Shown here: piece by piece, positions 11,032-22,585 of the stretch | Position numbering within the stretch: the stretch's first letter is position 1 | Layout of the letters: the number at the start of each line of letters is the position of its first letter | Assembly (NCBI GenBank): GCA_023105745.1 | Contig: JALGQZ010000008.1 | Coordinates: 19,963,866 to 20,027,865, forward strand | Direction: 5' to 3' | Source: Austropuccinia psidii | Taxonomy: Eukaryota > Basidiomycota > Pucciniomycetes > Pucciniales > Sphaerophragmiaceae | DNA: 64,000 nt | Translations under genes and position numbers: made by a program | The notes under the pieces: model-generated | What the model saw: the letters and a program-made list of their open reading frames with translations, nothing else | Databases searched by the model: none | What the model was told of the DNA's origin: nothing

Positions 11032-11036
11032 GCCCT

Positions 11037-11830
11037 ACAGCTTTAATGCTTCTTTATTTTCTTAAACTTGGTCGGGATCAGGATGCCAAAGATGTTCTGG
11101 TTGGAGGTAATAAGTTGAATGCCTATTATGGGAGAATCGATGTACCTCCTTCCTTTATAGCCTGGCCATGGTCAATGATCAGCTTATGTAAAGCTTTTCA
11201 TTCCTCATTTTAGTAATTTTTATGTTGGTTTGGATTGGGGAAAATGGACCTGAATTATTGATGATCTTTTTGGAAAACTGACGTACCTCCTTCCTTCATA
11301 GGCTGGACATGGTCAATGATTGGCTTATGTAAAGCTTTTCATTCCTCACTTTAGCAATTTTCAAAAGCTGAACAGCTATTACCTGCGCGCATTAGGCTTT
11401 GCATTCAATATATAGGATACTTTTGAGTTTCATTATAGGTGATCAAAAGTTTACACCATCTAAGAAATAGCTGTGACAACAAAGCAAAATTTTGAGCATT
11501 CAACAAATGATAATCTCAACCATCAATGTATCAGGGTGAGCGATGGTTATTAAATCAAATTCTCAACTGGTCACTGTCCGGCATAAATAGGATGCCAAAT
11601 CAACTCTGTAACCTCAGAAAACGCAAATTCGGCCCTTTCCTGCTATTGCGTTTTCTGCCACACACTTGTGTGTTGTTTCAACGTAACGGCCACAAATGAT
11701 GAACCGAGATTCTGTAGGTGTCATCGTTAATGGTTAGTTGAAATCGAAAAAAATTATAGTAGCTGCTAGAACCAAGAGGAGAAACCTACTGGCTGAATCA
11801 CAGCAAATAATCATTCTTTTATTATTATTC
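11037..11830. other. Intergenic segment with no recognised gene
   Basis: This is the DNA on the far side of the Gypsy-1 insertion, so it was adjacent to the left-edge gene before insertion and may hold its promoter or first exon. A plus frame running from the LTR to 11213 has no recognisable product. I see nothing else apart from the short duplication listed separately. Confidence 0.5.
11149..11362 (+). repeat. Direct duplication of about 75 bp (11149-11222 and 11283-11362)
   Basis: Both copies start GTACCTCCTTCCTT and run through GCTTATGTAAAGCTTTTC to a closing AATTTT with only scattered mismatches. They are separated by about 60 bp. No function is evident. Confidence 0.8.
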
Positions 11831-11845
11831 ATTGTCTTATTTCAG

Positions 11846-12076
11846 GGGAGCAAATCCTACTGGTTGTCATAAATTTCAGGGGAAGAAGAAGCCTACTGGT
11901 CGTCGTAAATTTCAGGGGAAGAAGAATCCTACTGGTCATCGTATTGCAGGGGAGCAAATCCTACTGGTTTTCTTATTGCAGGGGAGTAAATCCTACTGGT
12001 CATCTTATTTCAGGGGAGTAAATCCTACTGGTCAACCTATTATTCACATATTCGGGGGAAAGTATCCTACTGGTTA
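11846..12076 (+). repeat. Seven tandem 32-41-bp units ahead of the copia-type gag
   Basis: Each unit begins GGGGA, then an A-rich stretch, then CCTACTGGT; units start near 11846, 11879, 11914, 11948, 11980, 12012 and 12053. The last unit ends two bases before the stop and start junction TTAATATG of the gag frame. A small frame across the array would read repeated NPTG, but varying unit lengths move the frame. This is probably an untranslated leader repeat of the copia-type element. Confidence 0.75.
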
Positions 12077-12078
12077 AT

Positions 12079-12816
12079 ATGTCATCAAATAACCTAGCCA
12101 ATCGTCTATTATTGAATTCAGAGAACTACTTTACCTGGGTAACAATGATGGAATCGGAACTGGACAATATTGGTGTATTAGATCTCATCCTGGAGACTGA
12201 TCATCAAGCAAGAGAAATTCAAGAAACTCTCAATTGCAACGCATACAACTTGATCATACGATATCTCAATGAAGATAACCTTTCATTTGTTTCAAGCATG
12301 CTTGACCAAACCAACAAGAGGAATGGTCTAGCACTTTGGAAAATATTGAAAGAAAAATATATGTCAAATGATATTTCAAGTTAGACTCTAGCGTTTACAA
12401 AATTCAGTCAAGTCAAATTTAATTCAACCTTGGAATTCATTCAAGAAATTCGGATTACAGTTAGAAAAATGAAGTTAGTAGGCTTCAAGCTAGAAGAATC
12501 CGCATTAATAATTATGGTCCTGAGTAAACTACCTCAAGAACTCGATTCATTTGTGAGAGTAATGTCACACGGTTTTAAAAATCAAGGTCTAGATTTCATA
12601 CTCAAGAAGTTAGAGAAAGATCACATACAGTTCAAATTAAATGAAGACAGTCGTGAAGCCACAACTGCATTGTACAGCAAAAGAAATAAAAGGTATTGTA
12701 ATTACTGTAAAAAGAAAAGCCACCTGGAAGAATACTGTTGGAAAAAGTATCCTGAGAAGAAACCAGCTAACCTCTTTGCTCAAGTTGATGAGAATGAGCC
12801 ATCAATTGCATTCTAA
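12079..12816 (+). pseudogene. Ty1/copia-type gag with one premature stop, no pol
   Basis: One plus-strand frame of about 245 codons, interrupted by TAG at 12382-12384 (between NDISS and TLAFTKF). The N-half resembles the Ty1/copia UBN2-type Gag (LNSENYFTWVTMMESEL, ALWKILKEKY, VLSKLPQELDSFV). The C-end has a knuckle CNYCKKKSHLEEYC in which the histidine spacing matches CX2CX4HX4C. The frame ends at 12816 and a purine tract (12834-12844) and LTR-like start TGTTAG follow at once, so protease, integrase and RT are absent. It could be a gag-only non-autonomous element or the product of an internal deletion. No matching 5' LTR was found. Confidence 0.75.
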
Positions 12817-12833
12817 CTTTCACCGTCTCAACA

Positions 12834-13252
12834 GTGAGGGGGTGTGTTAGAGCATTTCACCGTTGAAACGGTGCTTTCCCTTTCTATTATTTGTACTTTT
12901 CCTTTGAAATACTATTCATCAAACAAAAGTAAAAATACTTTTGTGTATTTTCTTATTGTACATGTTTTACTAAAAAGCACTGTACTCTTTAGTATTTAAA
13001 GAGACAGTCCTTTGTTGTAACTAACGATATGAAAAATAATATATGTTATTAGAAACAAAAAACTATTAAATAAATTATTCTAATTATCATCGTCATCATC
13101 GTTGCTGCGCTATTGTGACCACTACCTTAAAAGATTTTGTGAAGAAAATATAAATTACCAATATTTTTCAAATAATAATCAATGATACATTGAGTAGTAA
13201 TTCATCCCAAATTGAATCTTATCATAAGCCCATTTCACTTAGTTGTTATGAA
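12834..13252 (+). other. Putative polypurine tract and 3' LTR of the copia-type gag element
   Basis: GTGAGGGGGTG at 12834-12844 is followed by TGTTAGAGCATTTC, a typical tract-to-LTR junction. Inside are short inverted repeats (CACCGTTGAAACGGTG near 12859-12874) and a TATTTAAA box near 12998. The right end cannot be fixed because no second LTR is in view; it runs up to the target-site copy of the next element. Confidence 0.45.
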
Positions 13253-13257
13253 CGAAC

Positions 13258-13709
13258 TGCAATGAGTAGGTGTTAACAGTCTTATAATTGCTATGATATT
13301 ACAAAACCAGTAGTTAGTAATACTTAAGGGAATCTATTCAGTTGTTCAACAATCTTAATGGAAAACCAACAACACAACAATAATATATACCTAGTACTCT
13401 ATACTATACTCCTCCAGAACAATGTGTACGAGTATAAGGTTAATTATATTTAGTAAAGTTAAACAATAGAACAGTCAACAAATAAGATTTTTTAATTCTA
13501 ATAGCTCAAGTCGATGACCACACTCTATTATATACCATTGACAAACCCAATGGTTAGTCATTCTCACATTCCCCCATCATAATTATGTTAAGTCTAAGAT
13601 ACAATAGTCTATATCTATTCTTTGAGTACCCCTGCAGAGATGTCTTCAACAATGGATAGGCAACCCCTGCACAGTCAATAGCCAAGACAATTCTTCTCAT
13701 TTCATAACA
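13258..13709 (-). repeat. Copia 3' LTR
   Basis: 452 bp; on the minus strand it reads TGTTATG to CATTGCA. The purine tract TCTGGAGGAG (minus strand, 13710-13719) directly precedes it in element orientation and is the likely plus-strand primer. Confidence 0.95.
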
Positions 13710-13740
13710 CTCCTCCAGAATCCTCAAGGTGTAATTGTTT

Positions 13741-16700
13741 TTACACTTGTTGAAGCTTGACTACCCCAAGGGGTTTTGTAAGTATATCAGCTATCATATC
13801 ATTGGTTGAGACTTGAACCACCTTGATTAAGTTCTTGATTACGCAGTCTCAAACATACTGATATCTTACCTCTATATGTTTGGTGTTAGCATTCAGTGAA
13901 GCCTGTTTTGAGATGGTCACTGCACCCAAGTTGTCATTGATAAGAACTGGTTGAAGTGGAGAATGTCCTAAATCATTGAGTACAAAAGTGAGCCACCATA
14001 GCTGTTTTGAGCAGACATTCATGGCAATGTCCTTGGCCTCTGTGGTGGATTGAGCCACCACCGATTTCTTTTTACTCAGCCAGCAAATTGGATTACTAAA
14101 GGCCAGGATCACATAGCTGGATACAGATTTTCTGTCTTCTTTGTTGTTCGCGTAGTCTGCGTCGGCCCAACCTGTTAAGGTTTCCTTGATTGCTTGTGGT
14201 TTATACACTAGACACTTGTCCTTTGTTCCATTCAAATAGCGAAGCAAGTGTTTCAGGGCGTTCCAATGACACTGATTAGGCTTGATTGAGTGTTTTGAGA
14301 GCTGGTTGGTTGTAAACATCACATCTGGTCTGGTATGATGAGCTAGGTAGTTGATACTTCCAATAGCTTGTTGGAATGAAGTTACTTGAATGGCGTCGTC
14401 CGACAGGTTTGAGTTTATTTCGTTGAGAAAGTTGCCATTACAGGGAGTCTTTACTGGCTTGCTGTCTTGAATTTCAAACTGTCTAAGAAGTTTAACGATC
14501 AAGTCAGTTTGATTAATCTTCAGCTTATTGCTACTCCATTCAAGATTGTAACCTAGATGCTGTGTAGGTCTCTTTTTGTATTTCAACTTAAGGATTGCAT
14601 TGAGGTTATTTAAAAAATTAACAATAGTGTTCTCTGATTTGCTAATCAGGAACCCGTCATCAACATGGATATGAAGAAGTAGTGACTTATCATTATTAGT
14701 GAATAATGATTTGTCAGATTGTGCACTCATCAACCCAAGTTTACTGATAGTGGTTGTAAGCTTGGCCTTCCACATGCGTGGGGCCTGTTTGGTACCATAG
14801 AGTGATTTACGTAATTGCCAGACCCAACTTTCCTTGCCTCTCACTTCATAACCTTTGACCTGTTTGACGTGAACAAGTGCATCCATATCACCGTGCAAGA
14901 ACGCTGTCTCAATGTCAAACTGATAGGGAATGTAGTCAAAGTTCACTACTAGTGTCAACATGATTTTAAATGTCTCATTCCAACTGACTGAAGCCCAGGT
15001 ATCATAGTAATGTAGCATATGTTCCTGATGATTGCCTAGCACCACCCATTGAGCTTTATATCAATACACTTCACCATGCTCATTCCGTTTTCGGGATAGT
15101 CTCCACATACCCCCAATCACTTCTGTAGGTTTGGGGGGGTATGGGACCAGCTCACCTGTGCCATGAGAGGTGAGTGATTGATACTCTGCATCCATTGCTT
15201 TTTTCCATTCTGGTGCCTCTATTGGGTCGGTTACTGCTTTTGAGTAGGGAACTGCATCTGCAAGTAGGAGGCTGTTTCTGTCTACAATATTTCTCTTGCC
15301 GGTGAGGATGTTTTCTTCACTGATTGAACTTGATATGTTTCTTGGTGCTTCCTTATAGTAAGGTACATATTCATAATTCTTTGACGATTCAGATCTCCTT
15401 ACATTCTGACGAGGACTTGGGATAGGTGGCTGACATTCACTATTGGATGTTTGATCAACTGGTGATTGAGATGGTGAATCAATTATTTTAGAACCAGGAA
15501 GTCGTAGCGTGATTTTTAAGGACGGGCCACTTGGAAGCAATGATTCTGGCTGATTCATAGATAAGGTAGGGTTATTAGCTGTTACTGCATAGTCATGAGA
15601 CACCTTAATTTTTCCTGTCTCAAGGTTCAGGAGTCACATTCCATCAGAGTATTTTTCGAATGTTAGTGCTCTGAGTATTTCTCCTCTAGGCTTGATTTTG
15701 GACACTGGGTTTGGAATCCTTGTAGTCACTTTCATGCCAAAAGGAATGAGTCTATCAAGATTGACCTCTGGTTCAATAAGGCAGTGCTTACTGTCCAGTA
15801 CACCAGCAGGCGTCTTCATCAATAGATGCTTGTGTGGAAGCAAGTTTAAAAGTAAAGAAGCATGGTTTGCAGCTTCATCCCAGTAGGAAACGGGTATATT
15901 TGATTGCCCCAGGAGACACCGTATTTTAGATAAGATCATTTGATTGAATCGTTCAGCAACCCCATTGGTCTGAGGTGACTCAGGGGGACCTCTTTCAAGG
16001 GAGATTCCATGACTGGTGAGGAAATCAATAAATAGCTTGGAGCTAAATTCTCCTCCTCAATCTGTGTGGAGATATGCTGGGGTAATATCAAGCTTGTTTT
16101 TAATCTCCATCAGGAACGACTTGATGTATCCCTCCGCCTGACCCTTCTCTGAAATCAGATATATTCTGTTGAAACAACTATAGTCATCAATAAGGACCAG
16201 CACATATTTATCGCCCTTGCGAGTTGGAGGGTTAATCTGCAAGGTATCCATGTGAATTTTGGAGAAAGGTGCATTAGCGCATGGCAGAGTCTGTGAGTGA
16301 GGACGGTTTTTAATTTTAGCTTGTTGACATACTGGGCAATCTGATGAAAGAGTGAATTTTCCTTTTATCTTGCGTTCCTTCAGCAAGAATCTTATGTATG
16401 AGCCGGAGGGGTGACCTAGTACTAAGTGCCAGTCAAGATTGGAGGTAGGTAGGGAGTAGACTGAGTTTGAGGTCATTGTTAATCTTGAGGCAAAGAGGTT
16501 CCCTTGTCAATGGAATGTATCAATCATTCGATTGTCATACTTGATTAGGAACATGTTTGACTTAGAAACTAACTTCATGCCATGATCAACTATCTGTGAG
16601 ACAGACAGAAAATTGACAGGACCATCAGGAACGTAGTAGACGGGATAGAGTCTGACAACCTTGAATACCAAAGTCCCTTGATGAGTAACCTTAACTGGGT

Positions 16701-17735
16701 TCAAAAAGGTATTGATATGTTTGAGGACTGGGGTAGGGTTTTTTAGTAGAGTTAGATTGTTTACGACAGTTCTACCAGCACCAGAGTCGAGGTATATCAG
16801 TTGTTGATGATTTTTCCCAATCATTGCATTAACTTCATCAAATATGAATGCTTCGGAATCTGACTCTGGTGGGTGATTGAGTTCCTTTGAATCCAATGCA
16901 GCATTCAACAAGGTCAAGGTTGTGGCAGATTGGAGTTTTTCTAACAGCTGCTCTATCCTGTCTATCCATTTTTTTGTGTCTTGTTCTTGGTTAGTGTTCC
17001 TCCCTGTCCCCTGAGCATTGTTTTTTCCTTTCCTTTTGTCTTTAGGTCCCTTCTTCTTACGACTGCCTTCTGCTTGATTTTTTACTTTGGATTTTGACGA
17101 TTCGGCCTGTTTGTTCTTGTCAAACATCAGTGCCTGATCATAAGTTGTTTGTCATTGCGAGTGTTCTATTGACACTCTATCAGTAATGGTGTTCAAATTA
17201 AAGGGTTTAATGTCGTACAGGGTCTGACATAAGCTGCTTAGTTCCTTATCATTATCCAGGCTTTGAATAAAAAACGTTGCAGCCATGCTTGACAATAAGT
17301 TCATGCTGATTGAGGAATTGGCAGATATGGATAGATAGCTGGAATGAATCTTGTGGAATTCATCAACGTGCTTTTCTAAAGAGGATGAAGTGTTTGACAG
17401 ATAACAACCACTGAGTTCTTTCCACAGCAATTTCCCAAGCCGACCCAACAATTGTAAAAGGAGGTCTTATTGTTTAAGAGCACACCTTCAAACTCGGTGC
17501 TTACACTTGACCATAGCAGGGTAAGGGCTCCACCATTCCTTTTTTTGAACTTGGAGGTGTTTTTCACATCTTCAGTTGGCGGGTCTAATAGATCATCCAT
17601 GCCTTTGCTGATTAGGTAATTCTCAAATTGACAGCTCCACTGTACCCAGTTTGTACGTGAGAGCTTTGTCATCCTAGCCTTGATTACCTCCTCGTCCGAG
17701 GAGGAATCATTGATGTCTAATGGGATTTTGGGCAT
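13741..17735 (-). pseudogene. Copia Gag-Pol pseudogene with six in-frame TGA codons and one frameshift
   Basis: Gag starts at 17735 (MPKIPLDINDSS) and is frameshifted near 17440. From there to 13741 a single frame holds all domains: Gag C-part; protease DSGAG near 16785; GAG-preintegrase and zinc finger (DWHLVLGHPSG, CPVCQQAKIKNRPH); integrase core (MDTLQI, GGEF, PQTNGVAERFNQ); RT (QFDIETAFLHGD, LLHIHVDDGFLI) and RNase H (WADADYANN, KHIEVRYQYV). It is broken by stops at 17152, 16507, 16057, 15634, 15061 and 13849. Every one is TGA and lies where an arginine would fit the family, as expected if CGA decayed to TGA. No functional protein is expected. Confidence 0.93.
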
Positions 17736-17795
17736 TAACCTAGATGTGATCGTATTCTAACTCTGGTTTCAAAAGTATAGCAAACAATTATACAA

Positions 17796-17811
17796 CTAAC
17801 TCTTGCTACCA
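17796..17811 (-). other. Copia primer-binding site
   Basis: Directly after the 5' LTR, the minus strand reads TGGTAGCAAGAGTTAG. The first seven bases TGGTAGC agree with the initiator-methionine tRNA site used by Ty1; the rest does not, so the primer tRNA is uncertain. Confidence 0.7.
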
Positions 17812-18263
17812 TGCAATGAGTAGGTGTTAACAGTCTTATAATTGCTATGATATTACGAAACCAGTAGTTAGTAATACTGAAGGGAATCTATTCAGTTGTT
17901 CAACAATTTTAATGGAAAACCAACAACACAACAATAATATATACCTAGTACTCTATACTATACTCCTCCAGAACAATGTGTACGAGTATAAGGTTAATTA
18001 TATTTAGTAAAGTTAAACAATAGAACAGTCAACAAATAAGATTTTTTAATTCTAATAGCTCAAGTCGATGACCACACTCTATTATATACCATTGACAAAC
18101 CCAATGGTTAGTCATTCTCACATTCCCCCATCATAATTATGTTAAGTCTAAGATACAATAGTCTATATCTATTCTCTGAGTACCCCTGCAGAGATGTCTT
18201 CAACGATGGATAGGCAAACCCTGCACAGTCAATAGCCGAGACCATTCTTCCCATTTCATAACA
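17812..18263 (-). repeat. Copia 5' LTR
   Basis: 452 bp, same length as its partner. Differences such as CGAAACC versus CAAAACC and CGATGG versus CAATGG place several changes at CpG positions. Confidence 0.95.
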
Positions 18264-19479
18264 CGAACTTTAGGAAGAGCTAAAAATGAAAATTCAATTT
18301 TGTCTGTGTAAATTTTAATTCCTTTTCTTTCAAAATTTCTAAAAATGAAACTCAAATCCTAAGTTGGATAAGAAGCTTAATATTTGGCATCAGAATCCAG
18401 GATATAGGCTCTTATTATCATTAAGGTGTCTTAACCGGAATGGATAAGACAGTGTGAAAATTAAAATTCCCCACTTATTGAAAATAGGAAATGATATTGA
18501 TCAAGTAGATACTATTATCAGTGAATTATTTGGTATGATTCAAATCACAATTAAAGGTCTAAAAGTCTTCCATTTCTAAAGGTGTAAGATAATCTAGAAC
18601 TTTATTACTTGGACTTAATATCTTCTTTATATTATAGAATGAAACTGTGGCTTTATTCCAATAAATTAATGAATATAAAAATCAAATTTTGAAATTTATC
18701 CTCAAAATATTGTACTGAATACATTTTGACTTCCATTGAGATTATATTATAGTTGATCATTGTGATTTTTTACAATTATTTATCACTCAAAAGGAAATGT
18801 TTTATCATTATGCATAAAAAGGGGGACATGATATTTTCACACCTTGCCCTTACATGTATGCCTATGCCTACGTATAAAAATTTGATCTCAGATATGCCTT
18901 CATCCCTTTCATGGATGTTGTTTCTCTAAAGAAGCTTTTCCCACTGATTACTAAATGTGTTACAAATGTATTGTTGATCTCATATATGTTACCAAGAATT
19001 CCACAATGCAAGAACAAAATTCATTTGAGTAATTATAGTTCAATTTCCAATCTCCTTTGTGAATGGTTAGGTTTCTTATTTGAAGATGAGTCATTTTTGG
19101 ATAAGGAGGAATAATTTGCACCTGGTGAAATAGTTCTTGGCACCAAATGCTCATCAGAAGTCAAAATTACTCATCCTTGCTGTTTGTGTTGTTAAAAGAC
19201 AAATTTTTCAGAGTTTTTTGATGTATTTAGTAACTAATTGAGGAAGAAAAATAACTTAAAACTGGTGAAATAGTTCTTCCCCTGAGATTTCTTTATCAAT
19301 AATTAAATTACTCAATAGTTTTTGGGAGTTCAATTAATTGATATGGAGAATTTTGACTCATGATGGGTAATACAGCAAAGAGAAAAAGGTGAATCTTTCT
19401 ATTAAAAAAATTAATATTAAATATGAGCTGGGATTTTAATAAATGGATCAAGAAGAACTAATAATTAATCTTTTCATTG
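18264..19479. other. AT-rich intergenic DNA, no gene recognised
   Basis: After the CGAAC duplication the sequence is AT-rich with only short frames, none resembling a known protein. The longest (18911-19114, plus) has no recognisable motif. I see no repeat structure here. Confidence 0.5.
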
Positions 19480-20310
19480 CTGTAGGAGCCCAAGAAAATA
19501 AAAATTCCAATTGAAAAGATTAAATTGAACTTTGATGAAAAAACACCTTTCTTAGGCTTCTAAAGCCCTTTGAAGGCTGTGGAAGCCCAAGCAAAGCCTT
19601 CTTTTGATATAAATATTTCAAATTCAAGAAAACGTAATTTGAGTTTTTTGATTAATTGTTTTTCAAAAATTCAGCTTTCTTGAGTTCCTAAAGCCTCCAA
19701 AGGGCTACAGGAAACCAATAAAGGCTTCTTTTTATATAAAAGTTTTAAATTTAATTAATTTTCAAAGAAATTCTTGTGAAATTTTTAATTTATTTTTTTG
19801 ATATAAATATTATGAAATGAACAAAGCTTAAAGTCAATTTGAATTGTTCAATTCAATTTTTTTTATAAAAATGCCTCACTTGAGCTTTAGGAGCCCATGG
19901 AAGGCCATCTTTTTAATATGAATATTTTTAATATACATATTAATGATATAGTCAGCTTGAATTTCTTAATATAAATATTTTGAATTTACTTAATTTTTTA
20001 AAAAAATTAAGTTGAGTTTACTGATGGATTTTTTTAAAAAAAAAAACCTTGCTTGGGCTCCTAGAGCCCTTTGGAGGCTGTAGGAGCCCACAGAAGGCCT
20101 TTCTTTTAATATAAATATTATGAATTTCATTAATTGTCAAAAACATCAATCTGAATTCTTAAATTATATTTTTTTGATATTAATCTTTTAAGCTCAGTTA
20201 ATTTTTTTGAATATTGATGTTATTGTTCAAATTGAAATTATTGTAAAAATCAATCTCACTTGGGCTCATAAAGCCCCCAAAGGGCTATAGGAGCCCAAAC
20301 TAAGTATTTT
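19480..20310. repeat. Array of five or more hairpin-forming units with 130-210-bp spacing
   Basis: Around 19551, 19678, 19878, 20049 and 20259 the same module recurs: GGGCTCCTAGAGCCC or a variant, a short centre (TTTGGAGGCTG), then TAGGAGCCC, followed by AAGGCC, a T-rich stretch and ATATAAATATT. Arms GGGCTCCT and AGGAGCCC are complementary. The GC-rich hairpins stand out in very AT-rich spacers. Confidence 0.7.
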
Positions 20311-20569
20311 CTAAATAATAAATATTATTATTATATTTTCAAAACAAATAACTCAAAATTTTGAACTGTACATATTTCAAAAAAGAACCTCTCAGTACAA
20401 AAAGAATACTAATCCATTTTTGACTCAAATAAGAATATAGCTTCTTGAATTTAATCCCATAATTATCATAATTAACAAAATTAATGTAATTTATCTTTGG
20501 GGCTCCTAAAGGTGTGGGAAATGAGTAGGATCCAAACCAATACAGAGAGGAAAAGGTGATGTAAATTAC

Positions 20570-20700
20570 ATAATGGTTAGAGACACTGTCTCTCAAAAAG
20601 GTTGAGAGGTTTCATGTTTGATCCTGTGTTCTCGCCAGAGTCACCTCAGAGAGCTTTGGTTGTGCATATGGGGGGTTGGTAACAATAGCTATGGAAAATC
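20570..20700 (+). repeat. SINE-like element with tRNA-type internal promoter
   Basis: TGGTTAGAGAC at 20574-20584 fits an A box. GTTTGATCC at 20616-20624 fits a B box at tRNA-like spacing. The acceptor stem and cloverleaf are not convincing, so this is not called a tRNA gene. The downstream CTCGCCAGAG block resembles the segment after the B box in the second candidate at 22215. Confidence 0.4.
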
Positions 20701-20719
20701 AAAACCAACTCATTTTTTC

Positions 20720-22120
20720 TTGGTGGAAGAGGTAGGCCCTTTGGTTTCAATATGTGCATAAATTACCTGTAATCACTTCTCTTATTCATCTTATTTTTCC
20801 CTCAAATTCACATAAGGATAGATGTTTGATATTATGATAGTTTTGATACCAATCAGTTCAAAGTCACGACTTTGTACAGAACACACCTTCTGCACTCAAT
20901 TGACACAACCATACTGTTTTATGATATAGTATGTTTGGAACCAATCTGCTCAAAGTCATTAATTTTCATAGTAAACATGTTTTGTACTCAATATTGATGT
21001 TTTGAAAGATACAGGTAATAATATTCAAGATGATACAAAGGGGATTTTACCCATCATGGAGGACTTTTTCAATACCCACCTTTTTATGTAGGTTCATTAT
21101 TAAATAAGCCTTGGAAAAATATTTTTTATCCATGCTTCACTAAAATTAAAAGCCCAATATTCTTCAAGGGGGTATTTTCTTGTGAAAATTGGAGAATAGG
21201 AATTACTAGATAAAAAGCTTTCATCAAGACTTTCGATATGTACTTATTTGTGTGTTTGCAAAGATTCTCAGCTTGAAAGTGCTTGTTTCTCTTAAGGATT
21301 GATGTAATTTCAAGAAGCTGAAGGGTTCCTTTTTCTGAAATATTACATTAAGGAGCTGAGCACAGCAGAAGCTCACAAAAATCATATGTATACACATTAC
21401 TTTTACATAGAAAATGAATTTTTTTCTTGAATTGCAAAATTATTGCCAACATATCTGAGATCAACCACCCATTTGAGGTGGATATAGCCAAAAATGACTG
21501 TGAAACGTGTGGATTTGTATCTGTGACCACATTTTCACATGTAGGAATAAGCATGGAAATATGATGCCCCTAAAAAACCATGAATACATTTTTGCTCCCA
21601 TGTTGCACCAAAAAGGGGACATTGAAATAAATTTGACTTGAAATAATAAAAAAATAATAGTAAATAGTTAAAATAATCCATGATTTAATCAATAAAAAAT
21701 TAAATTTTGGAAAATATTCCAACTTTATTTGAAAATTAAAAGTCAAAGAACCATATTTATATAGATTTTCAATACCAAAAAACACTAGCAAAGATCCATT
21801 TGAAACATGGTTGTAAAGGAACAGAATAGTCAAAACCCCTTGAATACATCAGAACTGTATTAAAAAAACATGAATTTGGAAACTTTCCTCATTATTTTAA
21901 AGAATGTTTTGGTGAGGTTAAACACAATTGACAACATTCTGTAGAATAATACACATTAATGTAGTCCTGTACAAAATCATGTGTATTTGGTTTTTTTATA
22001 GTCAAAAAAAGCAGAGAAATGTTTCAAGCTTATAAATGGATGTTCCAAATATAATGATTCTCATATTCATAAAATTTCATAATAATACCAGCCATCACAT
22101 CTAAAAAAACTGTATAAGTG
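20720..22120. other. AT-rich stretch without recognised features
   Basis: Short frames on both strands have no recognisable motifs. No LTR, TIR or tandem repeat is visible. Confidence 0.45.
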
Positions 22121-22585
22121 TCACATGGTGGAATGTGATCTACAACTTGCCAGTATTAACTATTATTTAAATAGGTTTAATAGCATTTTGGAAAGAATTC
22201 CCTTTTCTGAGGTCTGGCAGATAGCATTGTGACAATAAACCAGTTACCAAGTCATGGGTTCAATTCCGGTTGGAGAGAAGGAGAGGTCTCAATCAAACAA
22301 CCAGAAATTGCTGGGTTTTCTTCTCCATTGGAATCCAAAGGTTGGGCTTGTTGGGGGTTCCTTGTAGGCTCCTGTTGTGACTAATTTAGCTCCTTGAGGA
22401 GGACATGGGTAATACCATCAGCTACATGCACTTTTGGAAGCAGTGCTCTAAGCCTGGGGGTACTTTCACATGGTGGAATGTGATCTACAACTTGCCAGTA
22501 TTAACTGGTCTTTCAATGGGCTCAATAGCCTTTTTGGCAAGAGTTCCCTTTGATGAGGTCTTGCAGACAGCATTTTGACAATAAG
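22121..22585 (+). repeat. Direct repeat of about 120 bp (22121-22239 and 22466-22585) around a SINE-like core
   Basis: Both copies begin TCACATGGTGGAATGTGATC and continue through CTTGCCAGTATTAACT to GACAATAA. The first copy runs into an A box-like TGGCAGATAGC (22215-22225) and a perfect B box GGTTCAATTCC (22258-22268), followed by a T- and G-rich tail. The second copy stops before the B box. This fits a SINE-like unit duplicated together with its 5' flank. Confidence 0.6.

Larger units (their letters stand above)
13258..18263 (-). mobile_element. Complete but inactive Ty1/copia retrotransposon
   Basis: Two 452-bp LTRs (13258-13709, 17812-18263) bound a minus-strand pol region. The target-site duplication CGAAC is perfect (13253-13257 and 18264-18268). 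The primer-binding site and polypurine tract are in the expected places. The order protease, integrase, RT, RNase H is diagnostic for Ty1/copia. The LTRs differ at about 9 of 452 positions by eye (about 2 percent), three of them CG versus CA. Confidence 0.96.

Noticed and set aside
10932..11213. Plus-strand frame of 93 codons
   Set aside because: It starts inside the LTR and crosses the insertion junction.
12845..13252. Complete LTR
   Set aside because: Only the left boundary is supported; no second copy fixes the right end.
20570..20630. A functional tRNA gene
   Set aside because: A and B boxes are present but no acceptor stem or anticodon arm can be folded by eye.
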